From Reyranella soli (GTDB taxonomy: Bacteria > Pseudomonadota > Alphaproteobacteria > Reyranellales > Reyranellaceae), in assembly GCF_007992495.1 (NCBI RefSeq), contig NZ_BKAJ01000069.1:36160-100159 (forward strand): a stretch of DNA of 64,000 nucleotides, read 5' to 3'. Of this stretch, positions 41,649 to 50,559 are shown one piece after another. The notes under the pieces were generated by a model, which was not told the DNA's origin, did not search any database, and saw only the letters and a program-made list of their open reading frames with translations. Each line of letters starts with the position of its first letter. Within the stretch, counting starts at the first letter, position 1. A program made the position numbers and the translations under genes.

Positions 41649-42395
41649 TCAGCGCGCTCGCGGATGAAACTGCGAGCCGCCATAGGATTGGTCGGTGGGC
41701 ACGATCTCCATGTAGCTCACGTCCATGCGCTGCGGCGCGCCCAGCACGAACATGACGGCCTCGGCGATATCGTCGGGCTGCAGGCAGTCGAAGGCGTCAT
41801 AGAAGCGGCGGCGGCCTTCTTCGCGGTCCTCCACCAGGGCGAGATGGGCGCCGGTCTCGACCCGGCCCGGCGAGATCTCGCTCACGCGCACGCCCGTGCC
41901 GTGCAGGTCGATCCGAAGCGTCTGGCCGAGGCTGCGGATCGCGGCCTTGGTCATGGCATAGACCGGCATGCCGGGAATGGGTGACACCGCTGCGATAGAA
42001 CCCAGATTGACGATATGGCCGCGGCCGCGCGCCTTCATGCCGGGCACCGTGGCGGCCAGGCAGTTCAGCGTGCCCTTGATGTTGACGGCCATGAGCTGAT
42101 CGATCGCATCGGGTGCGGTCTCCCACGACAAGCCGCCGCGCACCAAGGCGGACGCGTTGTTGACCAGGATGTCGGCGTCGAGGCCGCTCATGGCGCTCAG
42201 CACGGCATCGCGATGACTGATGTCGAGCGCCAACGGCCGGCAGCCGGTTTCGCGTGCCAGCTCGCTGAGATCGTCGGCCGAACGCGCGACGGCCCAGACA
42301 TCCAACCCGCCGATGCGCAGTTGCCGGACGATCGCGGCGCCGATGCCGCGGCTGGCGCCGGTGACGATGGCGGTGCGATAGCGGTCGAGCGACAT
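41649..42395 (-). CDS. Short-chain dehydrogenase/reductase
   Basis: 248 residues, classical SDR. The cofactor loop is TAIVTGASRGIGAAIVRQL, then LVNNASALVRGG, and the catalytic Ser-Tyr-x3-Lys is in LGSIAAVSPIPGMPVYAMTK. SPGRVETGAH follows the substrate loop. The substrate is not evident. It lies convergent with the Bug receptor. Confidence 0.88.
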   Translation of the reverse strand: MSLDRYRTAIVTGASRGIGAAIVRQLRIGGLDVWAVARSADDLSELARETGCRPLALDISHRDAVLSAMSGLDADILVNNASALVRGGLSWETAPDAIDQLMAVNIKGTLNCLAATVPGMKARGRGHIVNLGSIAAVSPIPGMPVYAMTKAAIRSLGQTLRIDLHGTGVRVSEISPGRVETGAHLALVEDREEGRRRFYDAFDCLQPDDIAEAVMFVLGAPQRMDVSYMEIVPTDQSYGGSQFHPRAR

Positions 42396-42459
42396 GGGTC
42401 TCCTTTACGCGGCACCGGCTGGCCGCCTAGATTGCGCGCCCACGATAGGCGAGCAAACC

Positions 42460-42839
42460 ATGGCGAAGAAACTCTTTCCCGACGGAACGGAAGTCGTCCC
42501 CTTCTATGTCCGCGCGATCCGCAGCGGTCCACTGGTCTTCGTATCGGGCACGACCTCGCTCGATTCAAGGGCCGGGTGCAGGGCAAGGACGCCGCCGAGC
42601 AGACCACGATCACGGTCGCCAAGATCGAGGCGGCGCTGAAGAAGGCCGGCTGCAAGCTCAGCGATCTCACCCAGATGACCATCTTCGTCACCGAAATCCG
42701 CGACATGGGCGCGGTGTCGAAGGCGCTGGGCAAGGCGCTCAAGGGATCGGTCGTGACCTCGACCCTGGTGGCGGTGAGCGCGCTCGCCGTGCCCGGCCTG
42801 GTGGTCGAGATCGAAAGCATGGGCGTGGTCGGGAGCTGA
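42460..42839 (+). pseudogene. RidA/YjgF-family protein, frameshifted near 42564
   Basis: ATG 42460 starts MAKKLFPDGTEVVPFYVRAI and PLVFVSGTTSLD, after which one base is missing. In the next frame the sequence continues FKGRVQGKDAAEQTTITVAK, KAGCKLSDLTQMTIFVTEIR and STLVAVSALAVPGLVVEIES to the stop at 42837-42839. Adding one T (GATTC to GATTTC) joins them into a normal ~126-residue RidA-like protein. Members act as imine/enamine deaminases. True mutation or sequence error. Confidence 0.85.
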
Positions 42840-42843
42840 GTGA

Positions 42844-43117
42844 TCAGTACTGCGCCGGCGGATAGGAGAGGCGGTTGCGACTGAGCAGGTCCTCGAGCGC
42901 CTTGATGCCCTGGGCATAGCGCCCCTTCTGGCAATCGATGCCGGCGCCCAGCCGGATCATGTCGGGACCACCGGAGCCTTCGCTTCGCCGCGTGCCGTAC
43001 CTGTCAAAGATGGCGCCGAGCTCGGCGCAGCGCGCCGCCAGCTGCTCGTTGGTCGGCTGTGCCCTGGCGCTTGATGCCGCGATTCAGGATCAAAGAAGCG
43101 ACACAAGCCAATCGCAT
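42844..43117 (-). pseudogene. Small secreted protein, frameshifted in the signal peptide
   Basis: From ATG 43117 the frame gives MRLACVASLIL and then departs. Removing one A at about 43084 continues as IAASSARAQPTNEQLAARCA, a perfect signal-peptide end (ARAQ). It then runs through ELGAIFDRYGTRRSEGSGGP and QKGRYAQGIKALEDLLSRNR to the stop at 42844. Restored length about 90 residues. Function unknown; periplasmic. Confidence 0.7.
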
Positions 43118-43211
43118 CGAGTTCTCCAAAACGTCGACCCTATACGAGCGCCCTGGTGCGAGGTACTGTCATGTGCCCGGTCGGCCACCGGCAAATAAGG
43201 GGGGAGAGAAC

Positions 43212-43523
43212 ATGGTCTTGCGCGTGACGGCTCGGTCGATTGTTGTCCTCGGCATGGCTGTTCTTGCCGTCGCTTGCACCGATCCCAAGACAGTGCCCGG
43301 CCCAGATCCCAGCTCCGACACCAATGCCACGATGGTCACCTGGACTGACGGCAAGCAGGCGATCCAGATCACTTGCGGCATGCCGGGTGGTTGCCAGAAC
43401 CGCGCGCTGGCCATGTGCAAGGGCAACTACACCGTCCTCAACATGGACAACATGCCGACCCGAGGCGATGCCAGCGCCGTGCGCGGCAGGGGCACGGTCG
43501 TGGTGCGCTGCGCCGGCGCCTAG
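43212..43523 (+). CDS. Small lipoprotein of unknown function
   Basis: 103 residues from ATG 43212, with GGGGAGAG upstream. The lipobox is VLGMAVLAVAC, so it is lipidated. The mature part ITCGMPGGCQNRALAMCKGN contains three Cys and [12 protein letters not shown] a fourth, suggesting two disulfides. Its end overlaps the convergent hydrolase by 4 bases. Confidence 0.65.
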   Translation: MVLRVTARSIVVLGMAVLAVACTDPKTVPGPDPSSDTNATMVTWTDGKQAIQITCGMPGGCQNRALAMCKGNYTVLNMDNMPTRGDASAVRGRGTVVVRCAGA

Positions 43524-44599
43524 CGGCGCTTGGAGCCCCACAACGCTGCCAGTTCGGGCTGAGAGCGCTCCGCTTCGGCGCCCGAGGGCAGCGCGGCGTC
43601 ATGATTGGCGATCCAGACGGCAACGTCGGCCGCCACCGTCTTGCCCTCCTTGTCGCGCAGCAGCAGGTGGTAGCCCTCCTTGTAGAAGGCGAGCTTGGAA
43701 TCGGGTCGGCGCGGCATGACTTCGATGGCCGCCTTCACCGGCTGCTGCGGAATGATGCGATCGCCGAGGCCGTGCAGCATCAGATAGGGCACATGCACGC
43801 GCGTCGCCGACTCGCGCGCGGCATCCATCAAGTCGACCAAGCCGTAGCCCATGTCGAGCCGTGCCTGGCGCAGCATCTGCGGATCGTTGCGCAGCTTCTC
43901 CAACGTCTTGGGATTGTCGGTCGGCTTGTAGTCGATCGAGGTCGGGCCCGAAGGAAGCCACGGGATGGTGTGGGCAAAGAACCACAGGCCGGCGGTCGCC
44001 ACCGGGCCGAAGGTATCGCGCGAGCGTAGCGCCGTGGCGAGCAGGATCAGCCCGTCGATTTGCGCGCCCTGGTCCTCCGCGACCAGCGCCACCGCGCCGC
44101 CCATGCTTTCGCCGGCGAGATAGATCGGCACGCCGGGATACCGGGCGCGCAGCAGCGAAACCATCGTCTTGGCATCGTCGACCAGGGCCTCGGTGCCGGG
44201 CCACCGGCCGCGCGTCGGACTGCCGCCGAAGCCGCGCTGGTCGTAGGAATAGGTGGTGATGCCATCCTTGGCCCAGATCTCGGCCGGCTCGTCCCACGCC
44301 TTGCGATAGTCGCCGAAGCCGTGCAGTCCCAGAATCACCGCCTTCGGCTTGCCTCCCTCGGACTTGTCGGCGGCGGCCGGCCAGACGGCGACCGGTAGCG
44401 ACGTGCCGTCGGCTGCGACATAACGGTCGGACGTGAGGGTAGGTGCATGGGCCGATCCGTTTCCCGACTGTCCGTTGCCCGAAATTGTGGGCCGAACGGT
44501 GGGGGCGCAGGCGGAAAGCATGACCAGGGCCGCCATGGCCGCTATCATCGCCAGCCGCGAAAGGAGTGAGATTGTGACCGAGCCGTTTGAAGTCATCAC
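43520..44599 (-). CDS. Lipoprotein alpha/beta-hydrolase (serine aminopeptidase S33-like)
   Basis: 359 residues from ATG 44599, or about 343 if started at 44551. A lipobox is present ([10 protein letters not shown]). The fold reads [39 protein letters not shown], nucleophile [14 protein letters not shown], acid [11 protein letters not shown] and His [12 protein letters not shown]. This is the monoacylglycerol-lipase/lysophospholipase branch. It is probably anchored in a membrane and acts on lipids. It overlaps the divergent zinc-finger gene. Confidence 0.85.
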   Translation of the reverse strand: MMTSNGSVTISLLSRLAMIAAMAALVMLSACAPTVRPTISGNGQSGNGSAHAPTLTSDRYVAADGTSLPVAVWPAAADKSEGGKPKAVILGLHGFGDYRKAWDEPAEIWAKDGITTYSYDQRGFGGSPTRGRWPGTEALVDDAKTMVSLLRARYPGVPIYLAGESMGGAVALVAEDQGAQIDGLILLATALRSRDTFGPVATAGLWFFAHTIPWLPSGPTSIDYKPTDNPKTLEKLRNDPQMLRQARLDMGYGLVDLMDAARESATRVHVPYLMLHGLGDRIIPQQPVKAAIEVMPRRPDSKLAFYKEGYHLLLRDKEGKTVAADVAVWIANHDAALPSGAEAERSQPELAALWGSKRR

Positions 44600-44759
44600 T
44601 GTTGATACTGACCGTGTCGCCTGCGATGGCGGGGGCGGTGCCCTGGGCCATCCTAAAGTTTACCTCAACCTGGGCGAAGAGGGGCGGGTGGAGTGCCCCT
44701 ATTGCAGCAGGCTCTATGTGCTGGCCGAGGGCGCCAAGCCCGACGCCCACGCCCATTGA
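44574..44759 (+). CDS. Zinc-finger (zf-CHCC) protein
   Basis: 61 residues from GTG 44574, preceded by [50 protein letters not shown] and YVL form the CHCC zinc site (Cys, His, CPYC). The family is related to the NDUFS6-like accessory subunit of respiratory complex I, and alphaproteobacteria carry stand-alone versions. It overlaps the oppositely oriented hydrolase start. Confidence 0.85.
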   Translation: MTEPFEVITVDTDRVACDGGGGALGHPKVYLNLGEEGRVECPYCSRLYVLAEGAKPDAHAH

Positions 44760-44770
44760 CGGCCACGACC

Positions 44771-45229
44771 ATGAAGCAGCTCGGCGAGGGCTGGAACTGG
44801 CGCGAGCTCAAGATCGGCGACTGCTTCGTCACCTATGGTCGGACCTTATTCGAAGCTGATCTGCTGAATTTCGTCACTCTTTGCGGCTTTTCCGAGGAGT
44901 TGTTCACCAACAAGGAGTACGTGAAGGAGCACGCGCCGATGCGCGGCGGCCATCCCGTGCCAGGCGCCCTGGTCTATTCCATGGCCGAGGGGCTGGTGAT
45001 CCCGACGACCCTGCAGGGCACGGGGCTCGCCTTCCTGTCGATGGGCTTCGACATTAAGGGGCCGACTTATGTCGGCGACACGATCCATGTCGAGATCGAG
45101 CTCACCGAGATCCGGCCGACTTCCAAGGATCCGATGCGCGCGTTGGTGCGCACCACGAACGCCGTGAAGAAACAGACGGGCGAAACGGTCCTGGTCTACA
45201 CGCCGCTGCGCATGATGCAGGGGCGCTAA
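44771..45229 (+). CDS. MaoC-like (R)-hydratase family protein
   Basis: 152 residues from ATG 44771. The hotdog fold is seen in GDCFVTYGRTLFEADLLNFV, FSEELFTNKEYVKE, and PVPGALVYSMAEGLVI, then FDIKGPTYVGDTIHVEIELT. The catalytic Asp/His pair of true hydratases (D-x4-H) is not clearly present, so it may be a thioesterase-like or degenerate MaoC. It lies 15 bases upstream of an enoyl-CoA hydratase gene. Confidence 0.78.
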   Translation: MKQLGEGWNWRELKIGDCFVTYGRTLFEADLLNFVTLCGFSEELFTNKEYVKEHAPMRGGHPVPGALVYSMAEGLVIPTTLQGTGLAFLSMGFDIKGPTYVGDTIHVEIELTEIRPTSKDPMRALVRTTNAVKKQTGETVLVYTPLRMMQGR

Positions 45230-45244
45230 CAGCGGGAGGCGCGC

Positions 45245-46036
45245 ATGGCCAAGGTCGCTGTCGACAAGCAAGGGGCGATCACGATCGTCGCCATCGACCG
45301 CTTCAAGGAAGCGCGCAATGCCGTCGATCCGGAGACCGCGGTGCTGTTGCGCGACGCCTTCCTCGCCTTCGATGCCGATGCGAGCCAGTCGGTGGCGATC
45401 CTGACTGGCCGCGGCGGCACCTTCTGTGCCGGCTACGATCTCAAGGTGGCGGCGGGCCGCAATCCGGACGAGGCGTCAGCAAGCGCGCTGCGCAATGTCG
45501 AAGGTCCGGGGCCGATGGGTCCGACGCGGCATTTGCTCTCCAAGCCGGTGATCGCTGCGGTCGAGGGCTATGCCGTGGCGGGCGGCCTCGAGTTGGCGCT
45601 GTGGTGCGACATGCGCGTAGCCTCCGACAGCGCGAAGTTCGGAGTCTTCTGCCGGCGCTGGGGCGTGCCGCTGGTCGACGGCGGCACAGTGCGCCTGCCG
45701 CGCCTGATCGGCCACAGCCGCGCCCTCGACATGATCCTGACCGGTCGCGAGGTCGGTGCGCGCGAGGCGTTCGATTGGGGCCTGGCCAATCGCCTGGTGC
45801 CGGAAGGCCAGGCCTTGCCCGAGGCGATCGCGCTTGCACAGCAGCTCGCCCGCTTCCCCCAGACCTGCATGCGCTCCGATCGCCTGTCGTCCTACGAGCA
45901 ATGGGCGCTGGAGGTCGGCCCGTCGCTGGTCAACGAAGCGCGGCGCGGCGTGCCGGCCCTGCAGGCCGAGGCTCGTTCCGGCGCCGCGCGCTTCGCCGAC
46001 GGCAAGGGCCGCGGCGGCAGCTTCGGGCATATCTGA
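45245..46036 (+). CDS. Enoyl-CoA hydratase/crotonase family protein
   Basis: 263 residues. The crotonase features are FCAGYDLK oxyanion loop, KPVIAAVEGYAVAGGLELAL with one catalytic Glu, and SAKFGVFCRRWGVPLVDGGT. In the last segment the second Glu of classical hydratases is replaced, so the exact reaction is open. The stop TGA shares a base with the next ATG (TGATG). It has a close paralogue on the other strand at 48942-49712. Confidence 0.85.
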   Translation: MAKVAVDKQGAITIVAIDRFKEARNAVDPETAVLLRDAFLAFDADASQSVAILTGRGGTFCAGYDLKVAAGRNPDEASASALRNVEGPGPMGPTRHLLSKPVIAAVEGYAVAGGLELALWCDMRVASDSAKFGVFCRRWGVPLVDGGTVRLPRLIGHSRALDMILTGREVGAREAFDWGLANRLVPEGQALPEAIALAQQLARFPQTCMRSDRLSSYEQWALEVGPSLVNEARRGVPALQAEARSGAARFADGKGRGGSFGHI

Positions 46037-46847
46037 TGGTGGGCTTGCCGACCGACGAGGAGGTCGTGCGCTACCGCGCCGCGGCGCTGTCTGCCTGCGC
46101 GGTGCTTTCCCGCTCGACTGGATCGAGCGCCTGCGCGAGGCGATCGATGCCGACATGGCGAGCCCCGGCCCCATGGTCCGGCGCAACACGCCGCAAGGCG
46201 CGCCGGGCCTGTTCTTCGTCGACTTCCAGCTCTGGCAACGCCATCCGGCCGCCCGCGACTTCGTCTATCGCTCGCCGGCGCGCGAGATCGCGGCGCGCCT
46301 CATGGGCTCGCGCGAGGTCGTCTACTATCACGATCACCTTCTGGTGAAGGAGCCGGGCACGCGCGAGCGCACGCCCTGGCATCACGACCAGCCGTACTAT
46401 CCGATCGACGGCGAGCAGATTGTCTCCCTTTGGCTGCCACTCGATCCGGTCGATCGCGCGACCTGCGTCGAATACGTGAAGGGTTCGCACCGCTGGGGCC
46501 GATGGTTCCAGCCGAAGTTCTTCCGGCAGGGCGGTGTCGACCTGGCGGTCGCCGATCCGCGCTTCGAGCCGCTGCCCGACCTCGACGCCGAGCGCGAGCA
46601 ACACGAATTCCTCGCCTGGGACATGGAACCAGGCGACGTCATCGCCTTCCATGCGCTCACGCTGCACGGCGCGTCAGGCAACCTTTCGACCTCGCGCCGG
46701 CGCCGCGCCTGGGCCACGCGCTGGTGTGGCGACGATGCGCGTTACGCCGCGCGCGTCGGCCAGATCTCGCCGCCGCTGGAAGGGCACGGGCTCAAACCCG
46801 GCGACAGGCTTGAATGCGAAATGTTCCCGAAGGTGTTGTCCGCTTGA
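46036..46847 (+). pseudogene. Phytanoyl-CoA dioxygenase family protein, frameshifted near 46080
   Basis: ATG 46036, coupled to the enoyl-CoA hydratase stop, encodes MVGLPTDEEVVRYRA and then drifts. One base added near 46080 continues as GAVCLRGAFPLDWIERLREA and on to the stop at 46845-46847. The Fe(II) motif is in TPWHHDQPYYPIDGEQIVSL (H-x-D) and the distal His in AFHALTLHGASGN. LEYV-type VEYVKGSHRWGRWF is standard for PhyH. About 270 residues when restored. True mutation or sequence error. Confidence 0.85.
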
Positions 46848-47479
46848 ACGAGCTCATCGTGTTTGCCGGCGTGATCGCGCTGGCCTCTGTGTCGCCCGGC
46901 CCCAAGGTCATCCTGGTCGTCAATCACACCCTGAGCTTCGGGCTGCCGCGCATCGTGCCGACCATCCTCGGCAACATCTCCTTGCTCTTCCTGGTGGCCG
47001 TGGCGGCGGCGCTCGGGGTCAGCGCGGTGCTGATGAGCGTCCCGGCCGCCTACGATGGGCTACAGGCCATCGGGGCAGCCTATCTCGCCTATCTTGGCAT
47101 TAAAGCGTTGCGCAATGCCTGGCGGTCGCGTGGCGGCGCGGTCGTCGATGGCCAACCGGCGGAGTCTGCCGGCCCGGTTCGGCGCTATCTCCAGGCGTTC
47201 TTCGTCAGCGCGACGAACCTCGGCTCGGTGTTCTTTCTGGCCGCGCTCTTTCCCAACTTCCTGCATCACGACCAGCCGCTGCTGTCGCAATTTGTGGCCC
47301 TGTTCGCCACGCTCATCGTTGTCGTTGGCGCTGTCCATTTCGGTTACGCCCTTTCCGCCGCCGCGGTGCAATCACGGCTCGGCGCCCGGCGTTTCCGGTC
47401 GGCGGTGCAGACGGCTTCGGGCGTCGCCCTGCTGGGCTTCAGCGCTGCGATTTTCGGCAGTGTACTGCGTCGAACCTGA
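46844..47479 (+). CDS. LysE/RhtB-family exporter
   Basis: 211 residues when started at TTG 46844, whose codon overlaps the PhyH stop; an ATG at 46814 would add ten residues. About six membrane segments. The family start LNELIVFAGVIALASVSPGP and KVILVVNHTLSFG, then IGAAYLAYLGIKALRNAWRS, are diagnostic. LysE-type proteins export amino acids or derivatives through the inner membrane. Confidence 0.88.
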   Translation: MNELIVFAGVIALASVSPGPKVILVVNHTLSFGLPRIVPTILGNISLLFLVAVAAALGVSAVLMSVPAAYDGLQAIGAAYLAYLGIKALRNAWRSRGGAVVDGQPAESAGPVRRYLQAFFVSATNLGSVFFLAALFPNFLHHDQPLLSQFVALFATLIVVVGAVHFGYALSAAAVQSRLGARRFRSAVQTASGVALLGFSAAIFGSVLRRT

Positions 47480-47481
47480 GA

Positions 47482-47874
47482 TCAACCGCCGGGCTTCGGA
47501 GGGCTATCCGGCTGCGAGTCCAGCCACTGCCGCGCCAGGTGGAGCTCGCGGAAGATCTTGATCGGCCGGTCGGCCTCGGCAAGAGCGACGAACATGCGGG
47601 CCTGCTCGTAGCTCTTCTGGGTCGTGGCGACGATGGCCAATGGGCCGATCTTGCCCAGCGGTATGTAGGCGCGGATACGCGCGCCCAGCGCCATCAAGTC
47701 GTCATCGCTGAGGTTGGGCGTCGCCAGCGTCATGTCGAAGATCTTGCGATACGCCAAGGCATTCGCCGTCATGACGCCATCGAGGTAGTGCTCGATATCC
47801 AGAAGGCGGAGGCTACCCTTGGCGACCGCGATCACCAGGCGCGTCGGGTGAGATACGGTCCACTGTACCGGCAT
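47482..47874 (-). CDS. STAS/SpoIIAA-like small protein, copy 2
   Basis: 130 residues. It reads MPVQWTVSHPTRLVIAVAKG, IEHYLDGVMTANALAYRKIF, DDDLMALGARIRAYIPLGKI and EADRPIKIFRELHLARQWLD. It matches 2854-3291 over its length (YLDG..A.AL.YRK..DMT, ALGARIRA, ADRP.KIFR..LA..WL). The pair is a within-window paralogous family. No enzyme motif is seen. Convergent with lysE. Confidence 0.65.
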   Translation of the reverse strand: MPVQWTVSHPTRLVIAVAKGSLRLLDIEHYLDGVMTANALAYRKIFDMTLATPNLSDDDLMALGARIRAYIPLGKIGPLAIVATTQKSYEQARMFVALAEADRPIKIFRELHLARQWLDSQPDSPPKPGG

Positions 47875-47918
47875 GCCTGCGAACTATGCCGGAAGGCCAC
47901 TGACAGACAAGCCTCCCG

Positions 47919-48941
47919 TTAGGGGACAAGAACGGCCTTGCCCACAACCGTGCGCTCCTCGATCAGCTTGAAGCCCTGGACCCAGTCGGCGAGGTCGAAA
48001 GTGCCGGCGACCGTGGCCCTGAGCTTGTCCTCGGTGAACCAGCGCATCAGCTCGGTCTGCGCCGCCGTAACCATGGCCCGGCGCTTCGCCAACGAAGCCA
48101 TGTCCTTCTCGGTTGGCTCGCCGCGGCCGCCCCAGCCCGTGTAGTAGCCGTAGTAGAAGCCGATCACCGTCACATTCTTGACCAGCAGGATGTTGGCCGG
48201 AATTTGCGGAATGGTGCCGCTGGCGAAACCCATCGGGATCAAGCGGCCCTCCGGCGCGACGCAGCGCAGCGAGACGTCGAAAGCCGATCCGCCGACGGGA
48301 TCGTAGATGACGTCGGCGCCGCGACCACCGGTCAGCTCCAGCACGCGGCTGCGAAGATCTTCCGAACGATAGTCGATCAAATGATCGGCGCCGGCTTCCT
48401 TCGCGGCGGCGAGCTTGTCGGCGCCGCCGGCCGAGGCGATGACGACGGCGCCCATCGCCTTGCCGACCTCGATCGCTGTCAGGCCCGAGCCGCCGCCTGC
48501 GCCATGCACCAGCAATACTTCGCCTGGCTGCATGTCGGCCTTCCATTTCAGCGCGCCGTAGGCCGTCGGGTACAGCGTCGGGAAATTGGTTGCCTGCGCG
48601 TAGGGCATGGTCTCCGGGATCGGCACGACATTCGCCGCCGTCGCCACGGCGTATTCGGCAAAGGCGCCCTGGCTCACGCCAGTGGCGACACGTTGGCCGA
48701 CCGAGAGGTCGGTGACGCCTGGACCCAGCGTGACGATATGGCCGGCCATCTCGTTGCCGGGAACGTAGGGCAGGGGCGGCTTGTTCTGGTGCTTGCCTTG
48801 GACACCCAGCATGGCGGCGAAGCTCACGCCGGCCGCGCCGACTCGCAGCAACACCTCGCCTGCCTTGGGCTCCGGCACCGGCACGTCGGCAATCTTGAGA
48901 CTATCGATCGGCCCATAAGCTTCGCAAACCAACGCCCGCAT
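47919..48941 (-). CDS. NADPH:quinone oxidoreductase-like MDR protein
   Basis: 340 residues. The GroES-like start MRALVCEAYGPIDSLKIADV, LPYVPGNEMAGHIVTLGPGV, the Rossmann motif VLLVHGAGGGSGLTAIEVGK, and GADVIYDPVGGSAFDVSLRC are typical of the zinc-free QOR/MDR group. It directly follows the enoyl-CoA hydratase gene (stop and start adjacent), so both belong to one transcript. Probably acts on an enoyl or quinone substrate. Confidence 0.88.
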   Translation of the reverse strand: MRALVCEAYGPIDSLKIADVPVPEPKAGEVLLRVGAAGVSFAAMLGVQGKHQNKPPLPYVPGNEMAGHIVTLGPGVTDLSVGQRVATGVSQGAFAEYAVATAANVVPIPETMPYAQATNFPTLYPTAYGALKWKADMQPGEVLLVHGAGGGSGLTAIEVGKAMGAVVIASAGGADKLAAAKEAGADHLIDYRSEDLRSRVLELTGGRGADVIYDPVGGSAFDVSLRCVAPEGRLIPMGFASGTIPQIPANILLVKNVTVIGFYYGYYTGWGGRGEPTEKDMASLAKRRAMVTAAQTELMRWFTEDKLRATVAGTFDLADWVQGFKLIEERTVVGKAVLVP

Positions 48942-49712
48942 TCACTGCCTCTCGAATTTGCCGTGGCGACCTTCACCTTCGGCGAAGCGCGCTGCGCCTT
49001 TCTGCGATTCCTGCCGCCGCGCCGCCAGCGACAACTCCATTTCCCGCCGCACCGCGGAAGCCTGGTCGCGATCGAAGCTCTCATAGGCCGATTGCCGGTC
49101 CGAAGTCATGGCAATCGGCGGGAAGCCCGCGATCTGGCGGGCGAGCGCTTCGGCCTCCATCCGCGTCGTGCCCCGCGCCACCTTGCGGGTGGCGAGCCCG
49201 ATGGCGATCGCCTCGTCGGCGCCGACGGCGCGACCGGTCAGCAGCATGTCGAGCGCGCGGCCCTGGCCGACGATGCGCGGTAGGCGCACGGTCGTGCCGT
49301 CGCTCATCGGCACGCCCCAGCGACGCGAGAACACGCCGAAGGTCGCCGTGTCATCGACGATGCGGATGTCGCAGAACAACGCCACGCCCAGCCCGCCGGC
49401 GCAGGCATGGCCCTCGATGGCGGCGATGACCGGCTTGGCAAGCGGCGCGCGCAAGGGGCCGTCATCGCTGCCGGCCCATGGAAAGTAGTCGGTGCCCGAG
49501 CCCAGCTCCTTGAGGTCGGCTCCGGCGCAGAAGGCGCCGCCCGTTCCCGTCAGCACGGCAACGCGTGCCTCGGTGTCGGCCTCGAAGGCTTTCAGTGCCG
49601 CGGCCAGGGCGTGGGCCGCCTCATTGTCGAGGGCGTTCTTCGCCTGCGGTCGATTGATGATGATCGTGGTGACGGGCGGCGCCGTCTCGACAAGGATTTT
49701 CGGCTGGTTCAT
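48942..49712 (-). CDS. Enoyl-CoA hydratase/crotonase-like protein
   Basis: 256 residues. FCAGADLKELGSG oxyanion loop, PVIAAIEGHACAGGLGVALF and ATFGVFSRRWGVPMSDGTTV. The usual Glu in GGLELAL is Gly here (GGLGVAL), and the second Glu site is RRWGVP, so neither classical hydratase Glu is present. It may be a crotonase with another reaction or an inactive homologue. Very close in its later half to 45245-46036 (RRWGVP, RLPR..G..RALDM.LTGR). Confidence 0.82.
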   Translation of the reverse strand: MNQPKILVETAPPVTTIIINRPQAKNALDNEAAHALAAALKAFEADTEARVAVLTGTGGAFCAGADLKELGSGTDYFPWAGSDDGPLRAPLAKPVIAAIEGHACAGGLGVALFCDIRIVDDTATFGVFSRRWGVPMSDGTTVRLPRIVGQGRALDMLLTGRAVGADEAIAIGLATRKVARGTTRMEAEALARQIAGFPPIAMTSDRQSAYESFDRDQASAVRREMELSLAARRQESQKGAARFAEGEGRHGKFERQ

Positions 49713-49722
49713 CAGGCTCTGT

Positions 49723-50100
49723 TCAGCGAATAGTCGCCAGTTCGTCCTCGAGCTGGCCGTTGGAGCTGAGTGGCGTGCGGAAGTACCACCAGTTCCTCTG
49801 CGGCGTCCATTTCTCCTTCCGGGCCGTGCCCTTGCCCCAGACGCACTTCTTGAAGTCGCGGGTCGCCGCCAGGAACGCCTTGTCGGCCTGCTCGAGCTTG
49901 AGCGCGTGCTCGCCCAGCTCCTCGCTGCTGAACATCGGCAGCGCCTCGAGGATCAGCTCGCGCACGTCGACGTCGTTCAGCCAGTTGTCGAGGTCGAAGC
50001 TGTAACCCTTGGCCAGGTCGGTGGTGAATTCGGCCCACTGGTCGACAAGCTCGCGCAGGTCGGCCACGTCGGGCGGGCCGGGCGGTGGCGGTGGTTTCAT
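49723..50100 (-). CDS. Acidic protein, possible immunity partner
   Basis: 125 residues from ATG 50100, overlapping the preceding gene (ATGA). A proline-rich start (MKPPPPPGPPDVADL) precedes LVDQWAEFTTDLAKGYSFDL, LILEALPMFSSEELGEHALK and LAATRDFKKCVWGKGTARKE. It is acidic in the first two thirds and soluble. The tight coupling to a nuclease-like protein suggests an immunity-like or chaperone role. No family recognised. Confidence 0.5.
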   Translation of the reverse strand: MKPPPPPGPPDVADLRELVDQWAEFTTDLAKGYSFDLDNWLNDVDVRELILEALPMFSSEELGEHALKLEQADKAFLAATRDFKKCVWGKGTARKEKWTPQRNWWYFRTPLSSNGQLEDELATIR

Positions 50101-50555
50101 TCCCCACGCTCCGCCTGGCGCCGCCAGTAGCGCTCGCCGTCGTTGGGCTTGAAGAAGGTACGGATGACGCCGTTGGGATTGAAGGCGATGAAGGCACCTG
50201 TCTGCTGGTCGTAGCGTGTGACGACGCCGTCGCGTCGAACGGCTTCGAGCACCGGTCCGCCGACCTTGGTATCGCGCAGGAGCTGGGCCTGGCGCAGATA
50301 GTCCTGCTTGGTGATGCGGCCGAACTCGGCACCGTGCTTCTCGAAATGCTCGTCGAGCCGGCGCTGGTCGGCGAAGCCAATGGTTGGCCCGAAGCCGCGC
50401 CCCTCGAGCTGCGCCGTTTCGGTGGCGGCGGCACTGCGCACGACATCGCGCTGGCCGCGTTCGCTGACATGCGTCCAGTAGAGAAAGATCGCGATCGCCG
50501 CCAGCGCCGCCGTCAGCAAGCGGCGCCATGGCATCTGTCCCGGGCGGGCCATCAT
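50097..50555 (-). CDS. Membrane-anchored RNase-like (BECR-type) protein
   Basis: 152 residues from ATG 50555 (next ATG 50552), 5 bases after the puuD stop. An N-terminal anchor (RRLLTAALAAIAIFLYW) precedes DEHFEKHGAEFGRITKQDYL, TKVGGPVLEAVRRDGVVTRY, GAFIAFNPNGVIRTFFKPND and a final YW. The E/H..H-G-x-EFG pattern and the last RTFFKP-YW motif resemble BECR (barnase/EndoU/ColE5/RelE-like) toxin domains of polymorphic toxins. The activity is inferred only. The paired downstream gene may be immunity. Confidence 0.55.
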   Translation of the reverse strand: MMARPGQMPWRRLLTAALAAIAIFLYWTHVSERGQRDVVRSAAATETAQLEGRGFGPTIGFADQRRLDEHFEKHGAEFGRITKQDYLRQAQLLRDTKVGGPVLEAVRRDGVVTRYDQQTGAFIAFNPNGVIRTFFKPNDGERYWRRQAERGE

Positions 50556-50559
50556 GGCG

